Positions 37,648 through 47,683 of a DNA stretch of 64,000 bases are shown piece after piece (within the stretch, counting starts at the first letter, position 1; every line of letters begins with the position of its first letter). A program made the translations under genes and the position numbers. A model generated the notes under the pieces. That model ran no database searches. It was not told where the DNA came from and saw only the letters and a list, made by a program, of their open reading frames with translations. The stretch comes from an uncultured Colwellia sp. (GTDB taxonomy: Bacteria > Pseudomonadota > Gammaproteobacteria > Enterobacterales > Alteromonadaceae). The stretch is from the NCBI GenBank assembly GCA_913063325.1, contig CAJXYE010000002.1, positions 62,001 through 126,000 on the forward strand. The letters run 5' to 3'.

Positions 37648-37712
37648 TAATAAATACGTGAATGATATGGCTTGATTACGGTGATAATTAACCCTTAATA
37701 TTGTTCAACACT

Positions 37713-37749
37713 AAGACCTTGAAATGTTATAATTTCAAGGTCTTTTTTT
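37713..37749 (+). terminator. intrinsic terminator upstream of the DTW-domain gene
   Basis: AAGACCTTGAAAT (37713-37725) pairs perfectly with ATTTCAAGGTCTT (37732-37744) around a six-base loop, followed by TTTTT. It would end transcripts from the yggN-like gene and the repeat element, just 22 bp before the next ATG. The DTW-domain gene therefore needs a promoter near or inside this hairpin, or partial read-through. Confidence 0.85.
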
Positions 37750-37770
37750 ATTTCAAAATTTAGTGAAAAC

Positions 37771-38571
37771 ATGCACGCTGTCCATCGACTACATCAATAT
37801 CGTAAAAGTATCAGTACAACCACCTACAAATCAAGAGGACAACGGGTGATCCGCTGTCAACTCTGCCAATTAGCTAAGCCATTTTGTATCTGTGACATAT
37901 CGCCCATTAAAGAAAACATTGAGACAACGGCAGGTTTTTTGTTATTAATGTATGACACAGAAGTATTAAAGCCAAGCAACACAGGTAAGCTCATTGCCGA
38001 CCTCATTCCTGATACTTTTGCTTTTTTATGGTCAAGAACTCAAGATAACCCCGATTTGTTGGCGGTGATTAATGATGAAAAATGGTTTCCATTAGTCGTT
38101 TTTCCGCAAGAGTATGCCGGTGACGAACGTAAAGTATTCACCAATAGTGTTATTTGTCCTGAGGGTAAAAGACCACTTTTTATCATGCTTGATGGTAGTT
38201 GGCGTGAAGCGAAGAAAATGTTTCGTAAAAGTCCGTATTTAGACCGATTTCCAATGGTGTCATTTGATGTCAAAACAGCTATTCAAGCGGTCAGTGGTAA
38301 TTGTCAAAGTGAGAATAATAGTCAATTATCGCCAGTTGGCAAGGACTCTCGCTATACGGTAAGAAAAACTGAACTTGAATATCAATTTTCAACCGCTGAA
38401 GTTGCCGCCAGGGTTTTAGATATGCATGGTGAAGCTAATAATGCTCATGTACTTGATTTATGGTTTGATGTTTTCAATTTTCAATATCAAAAAGGTGTCT
38501 GTCAGCGTAATAAGGGCAATGTTAACGCCATCGAAAACTATCAAAGTTTTATCACAAAGACATATCGATAG
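37771..38571 (+). CDS. DTW-domain tRNA-uridine aminocarboxypropyltransferase (TapT/YfiP-like)
   Basis: A 266-residue protein. The N-terminal zinc-type cluster RCQLCQLAKPFCICD (about 29-43) and the SAM-binding body with LIMLDGSWREAKKMFRKSPYL and SRYTVRKTELEYQFSTAEVAARVL fit the DTW/TapT family, which adds a 3-amino-3-carboxypropyl group to uridine 47 of some tRNAs to give acp3U. The namesake DTW reads DLW here (LDLWFDVF). The first 25 residues are basic. It is convergent with serA across a bidirectional terminator. Confidence 0.85.
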   Translation: MHAVHRLHQYRKSISTTTYKSRGQRVIRCQLCQLAKPFCICDISPIKENIETTAGFLLLMYDTEVLKPSNTGKLIADLIPDTFAFLWSRTQDNPDLLAVINDEKWFPLVVFPQEYAGDERKVFTNSVICPEGKRPLFIMLDGSWREAKKMFRKSPYLDRFPMVSFDVKTAIQAVSGNCQSENNSQLSPVGKDSRYTVRKTELEYQFSTAEVAARVLDMHGEANNAHVLDLWFDVFNFQYQKGVCQRNKGNVNAIENYQSFITKTYR

Positions 38572-38680
38572 ATGATCAAGTAAGCTATAACTTCTATGGG
38601 GTTAAAGCCAATACGGTTGGATATATAAGCCATTTTTATTACCCACTTACTTAGTCTAATTTGTCTTACTCTTTAAAATA

Positions 38681-38717
38681 AAAAGCCTGCTTATCAATTG
38701 ATAAGCAGGCTTTTTTT
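38681..38717. terminator. bidirectional intrinsic terminator between the DTW-domain gene and serA
   Basis: AAAAGCCTGCTTATC (38681-38695), loop AATT, GATAAGCAGGCTTTT (38700-38714): a perfect 15-bp stem with A and T runs on both sides, so it serves both convergent transcripts. Confidence 0.95.
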
Positions 38718-38755
38718 ATTAATATTTAAGAGTGTTTAGACTCTTAAATATTAAT
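38718..38755. repeat. 16-bp perfect palindrome overlapping the serA stop codon
   Basis: ATTAATATTTAAGAGT (38718-38733), a six-base loop, then its exact reverse complement at 38740-38755. It abuts the bidirectional terminator and covers the serA stop codon (38751-38753). AT-rich and without its own T run, so it may protect the serA mRNA 3' end or act as a binding site. Confidence 0.8.
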
Positions 38756-40004
38756 GCAATATTCTAGCGCGAATAGTGCCATCAATCTGCTTTAACTCTT
38801 TTAATGCCAAAGCGCTATCTTGTGAGTCAATATCAATAACAACATAACCAACCTGATCATCGGTTTGCAAGTATTGCGCAGCGATATTGATATTATGCTC
38901 AGCAAAGGCTTGGTTAATTTTAGTCAACACACCCGGTTGGTTATGGTGAATATGTAACAAACGACTGGTACTTGTTTGACCTGGCATAGAATGCTCAGGC
39001 AAAGAAACTTCGGGGAAGTTAACAGCAGAAAGAGTAGAGCCATTATCCGAGTACTTAGCGATCTTTGTTGCTACTTCTAAGCCGATATTTGCTTGTGCTT
39101 CTTTGGTACTGCCACCAATATGTGGTGTTAAGATAACATTATCAAAGCCACGTAATGGGGAGATAAACTCATCGTCGTTACTTTTCGGCTCAACAGGGAA
39201 TACATCAATAGCGGCGCCTGCGATTTTCTTGCTATCTAACGCCTGTGCTAAAGCATCAATATCTACCACAGTACCACGGGAAGCGTTAATAAAAATTGCG
39301 CCGTCTTTCATTGCCGAAAATTGTGCTTGAGCAATCATGTTATGTGTTTGTCTTGTCTCAGGGACATGTAAGCTCACTACGTCGGCTTCGCCAAGTAATG
39401 CATCTAGTGTTGGTGCTTGGCTAGCATTACCTAAAGGTAGCTTAGTCTCAACATCATAAAAGCGTACTCTCATACCCAGCGTTTCTGCAAGAATGCCTAA
39501 TTGCATGCCAATATGGCCGTAACCAATAATACCTAATACTTTGCCACGTGCTTCAACTGAGCCAACGGCTGATTTGAACCATTCACCACGGTGTGCTTTG
39601 GCGCTTTTTTCTGGGATACCACGAAGTAATAATAATGCTTCACCTAGGACAAGTTCAGCGACTGAACGGGTATTTGAAAAGGGGGCATTAAAAACAGGGA
39701 TACCGCGAGTTTGAGCCGCTTTTAAATCAACTTGGTTAGTACCGATACAAAAACAGCCAATAGCTGCAAGTTTTTTTGCATGACTCAGTACCTTATCAGT
39801 TAACTGAGTACGTGAACGAATGCCAATAAAATGAACATCTGCAATTTTTTCAATTAACTCACTTTCAGATAACGAGGTTTTAAGCGATTCAATATTTGAA
39901 TAACCTTTCAGCTTTAATTCTTCAAGAGAGCTTGGGTGCAAACCTTCAAGTAATAAAATTTTAATTTTGTCTTTTGCTAATGAATTTTTGTTGGCAATGG
40001 TCAT
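38751..40004 (-). CDS. serA: D-3-phosphoglycerate dehydrogenase SerA
   Basis: A 417-residue enzyme for the first step of serine synthesis (3-phosphoglycerate to 3-phosphohydroxypyruvate). N-terminal substrate domain, then the NAD fold with GIIGYGHIGMQLG, catalytic Arg in NASRGTVVD, Glu in DVFPVEP and His in TPHIGGST. A C-terminal ACT domain (about 345-417, LLHIHHNQPGVLTKINQAF) gives serine feedback. Length matches E. coli SerA (410). rpiA lies upstream on the same strand, as in E. coli. Confidence 0.97.
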   Translation of the reverse strand: MTIANKNSLAKDKIKILLLEGLHPSSLEELKLKGYSNIESLKTSLSESELIEKIADVHFIGIRSRTQLTDKVLSHAKKLAAIGCFCIGTNQVDLKAAQTRGIPVFNAPFSNTRSVAELVLGEALLLLRGIPEKSAKAHRGEWFKSAVGSVEARGKVLGIIGYGHIGMQLGILAETLGMRVRFYDVETKLPLGNASQAPTLDALLGEADVVSLHVPETRQTHNMIAQAQFSAMKDGAIFINASRGTVVDIDALAQALDSKKIAGAAIDVFPVEPKSNDDEFISPLRGFDNVILTPHIGGSTKEAQANIGLEVATKIAKYSDNGSTLSAVNFPEVSLPEHSMPGQTSTSRLLHIHHNQPGVLTKINQAFAEHNINIAAQYLQTDDQVGYVVIDIDSQDSALALKELKQIDGTIRARILH

Positions 40005-40182
40005 AAACTGCTTCGCTTATCCTAAGTTAAAGGTAATACTCTTTTATGTTTAGATGGCTAGATATCTAAATCACGAGTTTAACATACCATATAGTGTATA
40101 GACTCTAAAGAAAATTTTAAGCATATTTACGAATAAATATACTTAATATTGAATATTCCGCACAAAAGAATAGGACGACCAG

Positions 40183-40839
40183 TTATTGGATGACTTTTAT
40201 ACCGTCTTTACTGCCAAGGACTAAGATATCGGCACCACGAAGTGCAAATAAACCATTGGTAACAACTCCTACTAAGGCATTAATTTGGGTTTCGAGTTTT
40301 TTAGGATCGAGAATTTCCAGATTATGAACATCAAGAATAACATTACCATTATCTGTAATGACTCCTTGGCGGTAAACGGGATCACCACCTAACTTAACTA
40401 ATTCACGGGCGACATAACTACGCGCCATAGGGATTACTTCAACAGGTAAAGGGAAGTTACCCAAGACTTTTACTTGTTTTGAATCATCGGCAATGCAAAT
40501 GAATTTTTTGGCAACAGCGGCAACAATTTTTTCACGGGTTAATGCCGCGCCGCCACCTTTTATCATCGCCATGTGACTAGTTATTTCATCAGCACCATCT
40601 ATATAGACATCTAAAATATCAACACTATTTAAATCAAAAACTTCTATTCCATGTGCTTTTAATCGCTTAGTTGACTCTTCTGAACTTGAAACAGCACCGT
40701 TTATTTTATCTTTGATGGTTGCAAGAGCATCAATGAAAAAATTAACGGTTGAGCCGGTACCTACACCGACAATAGTGTCGTTTTCAATGAATTCTAATGC
40801 CTTGATGGCGGCTGCGTTTTTCATTTCATTTTGAGTCAT
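40183..40839 (-). CDS. rpiA: ribose-5-phosphate isomerase A
   Basis: A 218-residue pentose-phosphate enzyme interconverting ribose 5-phosphate and ribulose 5-phosphate (219 in E. coli). Motifs: [34 protein letters not shown] (catalytic Asp), [14 protein letters not shown] and [11 protein letters not shown]. The 178-bp gap to serA suggests separate or loosely coupled transcription. Confidence 0.97.
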   Translation of the reverse strand: MTQNEMKNAAAIKALEFIENDTIVGVGTGSTVNFFIDALATIKDKINGAVSSSEESTKRLKAHGIEVFDLNSVDILDVYIDGADEITSHMAMIKGGGAALTREKIVAAVAKKFICIADDSKQVKVLGNFPLPVEVIPMARSYVARELVKLGGDPVYRQGVITDNGNVILDVHNLEILDPKKLETQINALVGVVTNGLFALRGADILVLGSKDGIKVIQ

Positions 40840-41068
40840 ATTTATATGCCTTTATTAGCAATCACTTAGCGTAAAAGTGAACTTTATAAGCCTTGGGAGG
40901 GCTGTAAAAAAGAGAGAATTATAACACTAAATGATTGGAGAGTTATACCTGAACAATTTGAAGGAACTTGTTTGATAAAGCTGAGTGAAGCAACATTAAG
41001 CAAGTATATTTAAGAGTAATCCACTTAAATATGTATATAATATATTCTAGCTACTTTATTTAGCGTAC
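40840..41068 (-). other. gene-free stretch between rpiA and dapD
   Basis: Together with the dapD terminator this makes a 334-bp gap. It is AT-rich, contains no coding frame of note and should carry the rpiA promoter. I could not identify a convincing promoter or operator. Confidence 0.4.
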
Positions 41069-41119
41069 AAAAAAAGCTTAGCTGAGCATTATCATTTGTG
41101 ATAACTTTCAACTAAGCTT
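41069..41119 (-). terminator. intrinsic terminator of dapD with nested hairpin
   Basis: On the plus strand AAGCTTAG (41074-41081) pairs with CTAAGCTT (41112-41119), and inside lies TTATCA/TGATAA (41089-41094, 41099-41104). Read on the minus strand the stem is followed by a run of seven Ts. It ends the dapD message 55 bp after the stop. Confidence 0.75.
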
Positions 41120-41173
41120 AATTTTTTGTTATAAGTGTCAATTTTCTAACGCTTTAGCGAATACTCGATATCG

Positions 41174-42013
41174 TTACTCTTCAGAAACAGAGCGTAATAG
41201 CTCATTTATGCCTACTTTAGCCAGCGTTTTTGCATCAACTTTTTTCACTATGATGGCAGCATATAAACTGTATGTACCACAAGCTGAAGGTAAATTACCA
41301 GGAACAACAACAGAGCCGGCAGGTACGCGGCCATAATGTACTTCACCTGTTTCTCGGTCGAAAATTCGGGTGCTTTGGCCGATATAAACGCCCATAGAGA
41401 TTACCGCGCCTTCTTCTACCACAACGCCTTCAACAATTTCAGAACGTGCACCAATAAAACAGTTGTCTTCAATAATCGTTGGTCCAGCTTGTAGAGGCTC
41501 TAATACTCCACCAATACCCACACCGCCAGATAAATGAACATTCTTACCTATTTGTGCACAAGAGCCAACTGTTGCCCATGCATCAACCATACAGCCTTCA
41601 TCGACAAAAGCGCCAATATTAACAAAGCTTGGCATGACTACAACATTCTTACCGATAAAACTACCAGTACGAACACTTGCCCCTGGCACGACACGTGCTC
41701 CGTCAGCTTCAAACATAGCTTGCGTGTACCCTTCGTATTTCATTGGTACTTTGTCAAAAAACGTGCTCTCAGCGCCATCAATGACTTGGTTATCCCATAT
41801 GCGAAAAGACAGTAATACCGCTTTTTTAAGCCATTGGTTTACATGCCAGTTACCATCGATTTTTTCAGCAACACGCGCACTACCATTATTAAGTGCCGCT
41901 AGAGCATCAAGAACAGCATTTTTTATCTCACTTGAGACGGTTGCTGGTGTGATGCTTGATCTTTCTTCAAAAGCTTGTTCAATTACGCTAGCTAAATTTT
42001 TTAAATCTGTCAT
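41174..42013 (-). CDS. dapD: tetrahydrodipicolinate N-succinyltransferase DapD
   Basis: A 279-residue lysine/diaminopimelate pathway enzyme (274 in E. coli). A helical N-terminal domain is followed by a left-handed beta-helix of hexapeptide repeats ([59 protein letters not shown]). The product feeds peptidoglycan and lysine synthesis. It is followed by a terminator and lies next to glnD, as in enterics, with 48 bp between them. Confidence 0.97.
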   Translation of the reverse strand: MTDLKNLASVIEQAFEERSSITPATVSSEIKNAVLDALAALNNGSARVAEKIDGNWHVNQWLKKAVLLSFRIWDNQVIDGAESTFFDKVPMKYEGYTQAMFEADGARVVPGASVRTGSFIGKNVVVMPSFVNIGAFVDEGCMVDAWATVGSCAQIGKNVHLSGGVGIGGVLEPLQAGPTIIEDNCFIGARSEIVEGVVVEEGAVISMGVYIGQSTRIFDRETGEVHYGRVPAGSVVVPGNLPSACGTYSLYAAIIVKKVDAKTLAKVGINELLRSVSEE

Positions 42014-42061
42014 TAGGTTTTCCTATGTGAAATTTTGTGTATTTTTAAGACTATAACTTAG

Positions 42062-44698
42062 TTAGTCAATCTCTTCTGTTAATTGTAGTGCTAGGGCTTC
42101 TTGTTCTTGAATAGTTAACTCTTCATTGTCCACGGTAGATATAGTGAATACATCATCAGCTTTTTCACCAAAGGTTGTAATTTTTGCTGAGTGGATATTA
42201 AGCTGTGCTTTTTGGAATACTTGACTAATATTGGATAATAAACCAGGTCTATCTAAGGCTATTATTTCTATCATGGTTCTATTTTTAGACGGTATCTTAA
42301 TAAAGTTAACACGCATGGCGACTTTAAATTTTTTCATGTGTCTTGCTATCTTTGGTTCAGGCAGCTCGCAGACATTTTCTTGTTCAAGCCTATCAACTAA
42401 AGTTTGACTTATTTCTTTGGTATAGAAACGCTCTCTTAAAGGCTTATTGCGACTGTCGAGTACGACAAATGTATTGACGGTATAGCCCGTTTTAGTGGTA
42501 ATGATTTTTGCATCATGAATCGATAGTTTTTTCGTGACTAAAAAAGCAACGGTATTTGCAAAGGTATTACTTTTCTCTTTTGTGAAAATAAATACTTCCG
42601 TACCTCCGCGGTAAGGGGTAGGGCTAATAAGCACGAGTGGCTTTTCTCTATCATGTTGCAGAATATGATTACACTGCCTAGCTATTTGCTCTGGTGAATA
42701 ACGTAAAAAATAGTCCATTCTAAATTCACGCCATAAGGCCTTAATACTTTGCTCGTCTTGATCCTTTTCGGTTAATAAAGCAAGTGCCTGTTGTTGATTT
42801 TCCCGAATTTTAGAACGTACTTCTACCGGTTTTTCTAAACCACGGCGAAAAGCACTTAAGGTATTAAAATAAAGTTCTTCAAGCAGGTTGGCTTTCCAAT
42901 TATTCCATAAGCTTTCATTGGTGCCACGCATATCAGCAACGGTTAAGCAATAAAGGTAATTTAAATGCGCTTCATCGCGAACAATTTCACCAAATGTTCG
43001 AATAACATTTTCATCATTAATATCACGGCGTTGGGCCGTAACAGACATTAATAAATGATGCTCAACTAACCAAGCCACCATATTACTGTCGTGCTTATTC
43101 ATTTGATGTGACAAGCAAAAACTCAAGGCGTCTACAGCACCTAATTTAGCATGATCGCCACCACGGCCTTTGCCTATGTCATGGAAGAAACCTCCAAGGT
43201 AGAGCACCTCGGGTTTACGAATTTTCTGCACTATTTTACTGCACAAAGGAAACTTATGATTATGCTCTTTTTGACTAAACTGGTGTAAATTTTTAACCAC
43301 TCGATAACTGTGCTCATCTACTGAGTATGCATGGAAAAGGTCAAATTGCATTTGTCCGGCAATATTACGCCACAGTGGTAAATATGAACTTAGAATACTA
43401 TGCCTGTGCATTAGGGTTAAAGATAAACCTAAACCTCGAGGATGACGGATTATAGCCATAAACATACGGCGACACTCGGCATAATCGATTAATCCTGAAA
43501 TTAATCGTCTACGCGCATTACGCATTAATCGCAGTGTATGCGAGTGTATGCCTTTAATACCAGGCTCTTGGGCAATGATTAAAAACATTTCAATCATTTT
43601 GACGGGACGCATAAAAATTCGGTCATTTCGAGTGTTGATGAGTTTATCAACGAGTTCGAAATCTTGATTAATAATACTAACGCTACTTTGTTCAGGCCTT
43701 TTAATAATAGCCTGTTCAAAATGTTGCAGTAGCATAGTATTTAACTCGGTCACACGTGCAATAATACGAAAGAAACGCTTCATCATACGCTCGACAGGAG
43801 CCTTACCTTCATCACCAAAGCCCATCATTTTTGCTACGTCTGCTTGGTAATCAAATAAAAGTCGGTTCTCACTTCTATCGGCAACAAAATGTAGCGCAAA
43901 GCGCATGCGCCATAGATAGTCTTGTGATTCTAATAATTCAAAAAATTCGTTGGGGTAGAGGTAGTTATGTTCAACCAACTCCTCAAAAGAGTCTGCGGAA
44001 AAGTGCCGTTTGGCCACCCAAGCAATAGTTTGAATATCACGTAAACCACCGGGGTTTGCTTTAAGGTTAGGTTCAAGGGTATAAGCTGCACCGCGGTATT
44101 GTTGATGTCGATTTTCTTGCTCTTTACATTTAGCGATAAAGAATTTTTCAGAGGTCCAAAAAATATCTTTATCAAGTAAAGGGACTAATTGCTGAGTAAG
44201 TGCTTCGTTACCGGCAATTTGTCTCATTTCCATTAAATTTGTAGCAACGGTGACATCTTTCACTGCTTGTCTTAAGCATTCTTTAATGGAGCGAACACTA
44301 TGACCTATATCTAGTTTGATATCCCAAAGCTGGGTAATAAAGGTGGAGATTTTTTCTTCTAGATCTAAGTTAATATCTTCTTGTGTTAATAATAAAATAT
44401 CAATGTCTGATTGCGGGTGTAATTCACCTCGTCCATAACCACCTACAGCGACTAAACTGATTTGATATTCATCAAGATGGTGCTGACACCAAAGTTTATT
44501 TAAAATAGCATCAACAAATACGGCACGAGCAGATAACAAGGCACTTATATCATTATCGATAAAAACATCTTTTAACCAATCTTTAAAAGATTGGCTTAAT
44601 TGGCATATATCACGAGTAGATAAAAAATCAGCGCTTGAGGCTAAGTCTTCAATAAAGTGTGCTGGAACGATATGTTCTGATACGAATTGATTAGTCAA
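42062..44698 (-). CDS. glnD: PII uridylyltransferase / uridylyl-removing enzyme GlnD
   Basis: An 878-residue nitrogen sensor that uridylylates PII when glutamine is low and reverses this when it is high. The nucleotidyltransferase site reads [19 protein letters not shown] (about 88-106). The HD hydrolase domain contains [22 protein letters not shown]. Two C-terminal ACT domains sense glutamine ([33 protein letters not shown]). Length matches E. coli GlnD (890). It lies between dapD and map, the conserved order. Confidence 0.97.
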   Translation of the reverse strand: MTNQFVSEHIVPAHFIEDLASSADFLSTRDICQLSQSFKDWLKDVFIDNDISALLSARAVFVDAILNKLWCQHHLDEYQISLVAVGGYGRGELHPQSDIDILLLTQEDINLDLEEKISTFITQLWDIKLDIGHSVRSIKECLRQAVKDVTVATNLMEMRQIAGNEALTQQLVPLLDKDIFWTSEKFFIAKCKEQENRHQQYRGAAYTLEPNLKANPGGLRDIQTIAWVAKRHFSADSFEELVEHNYLYPNEFFELLESQDYLWRMRFALHFVADRSENRLLFDYQADVAKMMGFGDEGKAPVERMMKRFFRIIARVTELNTMLLQHFEQAIIKRPEQSSVSIINQDFELVDKLINTRNDRIFMRPVKMIEMFLIIAQEPGIKGIHSHTLRLMRNARRRLISGLIDYAECRRMFMAIIRHPRGLGLSLTLMHRHSILSSYLPLWRNIAGQMQFDLFHAYSVDEHSYRVVKNLHQFSQKEHNHKFPLCSKIVQKIRKPEVLYLGGFFHDIGKGRGGDHAKLGAVDALSFCLSHQMNKHDSNMVAWLVEHHLLMSVTAQRRDINDENVIRTFGEIVRDEAHLNYLYCLTVADMRGTNESLWNNWKANLLEELYFNTLSAFRRGLEKPVEVRSKIRENQQQALALLTEKDQDEQSIKALWREFRMDYFLRYSPEQIARQCNHILQHDREKPLVLISPTPYRGGTEVFIFTKEKSNTFANTVAFLVTKKLSIHDAKIITTKTGYTVNTFVVLDSRNKPLRERFYTKEISQTLVDRLEQENVCELPEPKIARHMKKFKVAMRVNFIKIPSKNRTMIEIIALDRPGLLSNISQVFQKAQLNIHSAKITTFGEKADDVFTISTVDNEELTIQEQEALALQLTEEID

Positions 44699-44888
44699 GT
44701 GCTTACCTTTTATCTGTTCATGTATGGTTTATCTAGGGTCTGTTGAACATTCGATATTGTTTTTACAACTGTTTTTTGAGTAGTACTTGCTTAGAGTGAC
44801 TAGGCTATATACTACTCGCCGCGATTAAAACGCTTTACTCTCTTATAAAAGAGCCGAACAAAATTTAACCGCGAAAGATTAACAAACC

Positions 44889-45689
44889 CTAGTTGTGTAA
44901 TTGTCGAGGAATTGTTTCTTCGTTACGCAGGGTTAAAATCTCACAGCCAGTTTTCGTTACAACAATTGTATGTTCCCATTGTGCGGATCTTTTACCGTCG
45001 GAGGTGTAAACAGTCCAGTTATCTGTTTTATCTAAAATAGTACTGGCTTTACCTAAGTTGACCATAGGCTCAATAGTAAAACACATGCCTACTTCCATCT
45101 TGGTTTTGTCATTGTTTTTATAATGAACAATTTGAGGCTCTTCATGAAACACTTTACCTATGCCATGACCACAGTATTCTTCAACAATAGAATATTTCCC
45201 TAAGCTATTTTTAGACTTTTTAGTGAATTTTTGAATAGTGGTACCAATCTCACCAAAGGTAGCGCCAGGTTTAACTTTTTTCAGTGCTAAATACAACGAC
45301 TCTTGAGTGATACGACATAAGCGGCTATCTTCAGGTGAAACATCACCAATTAAAAACATTTTGCTGGTATCTCCATGGTAGCCATCTTTTATCACCGTAA
45401 TATCAATATTAACAATATCACCATCGGCTAAAATTGTGTCATCAGGAATACCGTGGCAAACAACATGGTTTACTGAAGTACAAATTGACTTAGGAAAATC
45501 ATGGTAATTTAGCGGCGCAGAAATAGCATTTTGTACTTTTTCGGTGTAATCGGCACATAAGGTATTCAACTCATCGGTAGTCATACCCGCTTTAACATGA
45601 GGTTCTATCATCTCTAAAACTTCTGAGGCTAATTTACCCGCAATACGCATTTTGGCAATTTCATCTTGGCTTTTTATAGTAATGGCCAT
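44889..45689 (-). CDS. map: methionine aminopeptidase type I
   Basis: A 266-residue metalloenzyme removing initiator Met (264 in E. coli). The five metal ligands are visible: Asp in VNIDITVIKDGYHGD (two Asp), His in GHGIGKVFHEEP, Glu in FTIEPMVN and Glu in QWEHTIVVT. The substrate-binding His lies in LNYHDFPKSICTSVNHVVCHG. It lies upstream of glnD on the same strand and is oriented away from rpsB, as in E. coli, but with one extra gene between. Confidence 0.97.
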   Translation of the reverse strand: MAITIKSQDEIAKMRIAGKLASEVLEMIEPHVKAGMTTDELNTLCADYTEKVQNAISAPLNYHDFPKSICTSVNHVVCHGIPDDTILADGDIVNIDITVIKDGYHGDTSKMFLIGDVSPEDSRLCRITQESLYLALKKVKPGATFGEIGTTIQKFTKKSKNSLGKYSIVEEYCGHGIGKVFHEEPQIVHYKNNDKTKMEVGMCFTIEPMVNLGKASTILDKTDNWTVYTSDGKRSAQWEHTIVVTKTGCEILTLRNEETIPRQLHN

Positions 45690-45800
45690 TGGCTCTATCT
45701 CTTTAGGTTTACGCTAGTCGCAAGTTCTTTTTGCTACTTAGCTAATAATTAATTATAAATTCATCATGGATGATGAGAAACTTGCCAATAAGATAGCAAG

Positions 45801-46421
45801 TTAACTGTGCTTATTTAACTCTAATTTAATTGCATCGATAAAAACATCTGGATTTTTTAAATATAGACTGTGATCTAATAAAATCAGTTCATCATTTATT
45901 GCAAGTAATAGTGCAGGTATGGCTTGAGTGGCAATGATTTCTTGTAATGCATAAATCTCATGGACTTGTGCTTCAGCATCGGCAGTCAATTTTGTTTTGT
46001 TAAACACTTTTGCAGGTATCGATAATTTGAACTCATCAACGATGTCAGTCAAATCACTCTGTTCACTCAATTCATTTCCATTTGAAAAGTGTGCAACTTG
46101 TAAAGCATTTAATAATGCTAATGCTTGTTGTGGCGTTTTTCCCGCGGCCCAAGTCATTAGGTTTGCACACAAGGTTGAATCTTTTCCTTGTGCTAACTTC
46201 CCCATGTAATCAGGGGAAAAATTAACAGTAGATAGCTCTTTAACTTGTGAAACTTGTTTTTTAGTTATTATGTTTTCGCCATCGGCATCTGAAAAGTAGG
46301 CACAATGCCATAAATTCAGTATCACTTCAGGTAACGCTTTGTTTACCGCATTGACTAAAGGAGTTGTTGCATAACTCCACGGACAATGACTGTCATAAAT
46401 GAAAAATAATTCTGCTGCCAT
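45801..46421 (-). CDS. DsbA-like thioredoxin-fold protein with CPWS active site
   Basis: A 206-residue cytoplasmic-looking protein (no signal peptide). It starts with a beta strand and active-site-like motif, FFIYDSHCPWSYATTPLV, followed by a helical insert and a cis-Pro region (AIPALLLAIN). This matches DsbA-like predicted disulfide isomerases (COG3531 type), but the usual CxxC is CPWS, with the second Cys replaced by Ser. It could act as a monothiol isomerase or glutathione-dependent enzyme; this is inference. It sits between map and the divergent rpsB. Confidence 0.75.
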   Translation of the reverse strand: MAAELFFIYDSHCPWSYATTPLVNAVNKALPEVILNLWHCAYFSDADGENIITKKQVSQVKELSTVNFSPDYMGKLAQGKDSTLCANLMTWAAGKTPQQALALLNALQVAHFSNGNELSEQSDLTDIVDEFKLSIPAKVFNKTKLTADAEAQVHEIYALQEIIATQAIPALLLAINDELILLDHSLYLKNPDVFIDAIKLELNKHS

Positions 46422-46730
46422 TAGCTACTCTACAAAAGTTGATTGTTGGATTTAAAACGTGAATATCAGCTGATTTTAACTTGCCTTGCCATATTATCCC
46501 ACCATAAATCGACATTTGGTGATAAATCATTTTTATCTCGCTTAAATCTCGTCTTTATGGTATAAAGTGCGGCGCTAAATTTTTAGTTAGTCAGTTTTGT
46601 CTTTTTAAATGCGACAAAAGGACCTAGCTTGGTTTAGTGACAATTTAAATCGACTATTTGAATAAGAGGCTTTCTAAGCTTTCTTTGACTTATAAGTCAT
46701 TATTATAAACTCACATACATCTATTAAAGG

Positions 46731-46824
46731 TATACCGGGGTGCTCAGTTTTTGGCAATAAAGTCAAAGCGAAAGAGTCGTGTATATTGGGTGTATGAACG
46801 CTTAACCCCATAAAGGAAAGAAAA
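46731..46824 (+). promoter_or_regulatory. rpsB 5' leader, candidate S2 autoregulatory / t44-like RNA
   Basis: The 403-bp gap before rpsB has no gene. Its last 94 bases are G-rich compared with the surroundings and can pair in competing ways: AAGCG (46766-46770) with CGCTT (46799-46803), and ACCCC (46805-46809) with either GGGGT (46737-46741) or GGGT (46788-46791). The pairing abuts the AAGGA ribosome site (46813-46817). In E. coli this position holds the S2-regulated leader and the t44/tff RNA. Similarity to that RNA was not tested. A weak TATAAA at 46704 may be the -10 element. Confidence 0.4.
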
Positions 46825-47553
46825 ATGTCAAACGTTTCAATGCGCGATATGCTAAAAGCTGGTGTTCACTTCGGTCACAAAACACGTTACTGGAATCCTA
46901 AAATGAAGCCATTCATTTTTGGTGCTCGCGATAAAGTTCATATCATCAACCTTGAACAAACTGTTCCTATGTTCAATGATGCTCTTGCTTTTGTTAGCAA
47001 TGTTTCATCGAAAAAAGGTAAAGTATTATTTGTTGGTACTAAACGTGCTGCAAGTGATGCTATCAAAGATGCTGCGATCAAATCTGACCAATTCTTCGTT
47101 AACCATCGCTGGTTAGGTGGAATGTTGACTAACTGGAAAACTGTTCGTCAATCAATCAAACGTCTTAAAGATTTAGAATCTCAAAGCACTGACGGTACTT
47201 TCGAAGCGTTAACTAAGAAAGAAGCGTTAATGCGTACTCGTGAAATGGAAAAACTTGATAAAAGTTTAGGTGGTATCAAAAACATGGGCGGCTTGCCTGA
47301 CGTTTTATTTATCATTGATGCTGACCACGAGCACATTGCTATTAAAGAAGCGAACAACCTAGGTATCAAAGTGATTTCTGTTGTTGATACTAACTCAAAC
47401 CCAGATGGAATTGATTTCATCGTGCCGGGTAACGATGATGCTATTCGCGCAGTAACCTTATACTGTGACGCAGTTGCTAACGCTGTAATTAACGGCCGTG
47501 AGCAAAATATCGTAGTACAAGCTGAAAAAGACGGTTTTGTTGAAGCTGAGTAA
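46825..47553 (+). CDS. rpsB: 30S ribosomal protein S2
   Basis: A 242-residue ribosomal protein (241 in E. coli). [28 protein letters not shown] is the family start, with [34 protein letters not shown] and the [19 protein letters not shown] region following. It binds the 30S shoulder and recruits S1. A strong AAAGGAAAG ribosome site precedes the ATG. It heads the rpsB-tsf pair and is probably autoregulated through its leader. Confidence 0.99.
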   Translation: MSNVSMRDMLKAGVHFGHKTRYWNPKMKPFIFGARDKVHIINLEQTVPMFNDALAFVSNVSSKKGKVLFVGTKRAASDAIKDAAIKSDQFFVNHRWLGGMLTNWKTVRQSIKRLKDLESQSTDGTFEALTKKEALMRTREMEKLDKSLGGIKNMGGLPDVLFIIDADHEHIAIKEANNLGIKVISVVDTNSNPDGIDFIVPGNDDAIRAVTLYCDAVANAVINGREQNIVVQAEKDGFVEAE

Positions 47554-47581
47554 TCTCGCTTAACAATACGTTTATTTTCTA

Positions 47582-47609
47582 TTGCCGCAAAAGTACGCTT
47601 TTGTGGCAA
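47582..47609 (+). promoter_or_regulatory. rpsB-tsf intergenic hairpin
   Basis: TTGCCGCAAAAG (47582-47593) pairs with CTTTTGTGGCAA (47598-47609), 12 bp with one G-T pair and a four-base loop. Only a weak T-rich tail follows, so it is more likely a partial attenuator or mRNA-stability element tuning S2 to EF-Ts ratio than a full terminator. Confidence 0.65.
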
Positions 47610-47683
47610 CTTATTTAATACTTATGCCCGTAATTTATTGAACCATAAATTCCGGGGATAACTGAAAACTGAGGAATTAACTC

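Noticed and set aside
27141-37770. Treating the repeats as parts of a CRISPR array or a complete insertion sequence.
   Set aside because: They are isolated single copies kilobases apart without spacers, and none encodes a transposase.
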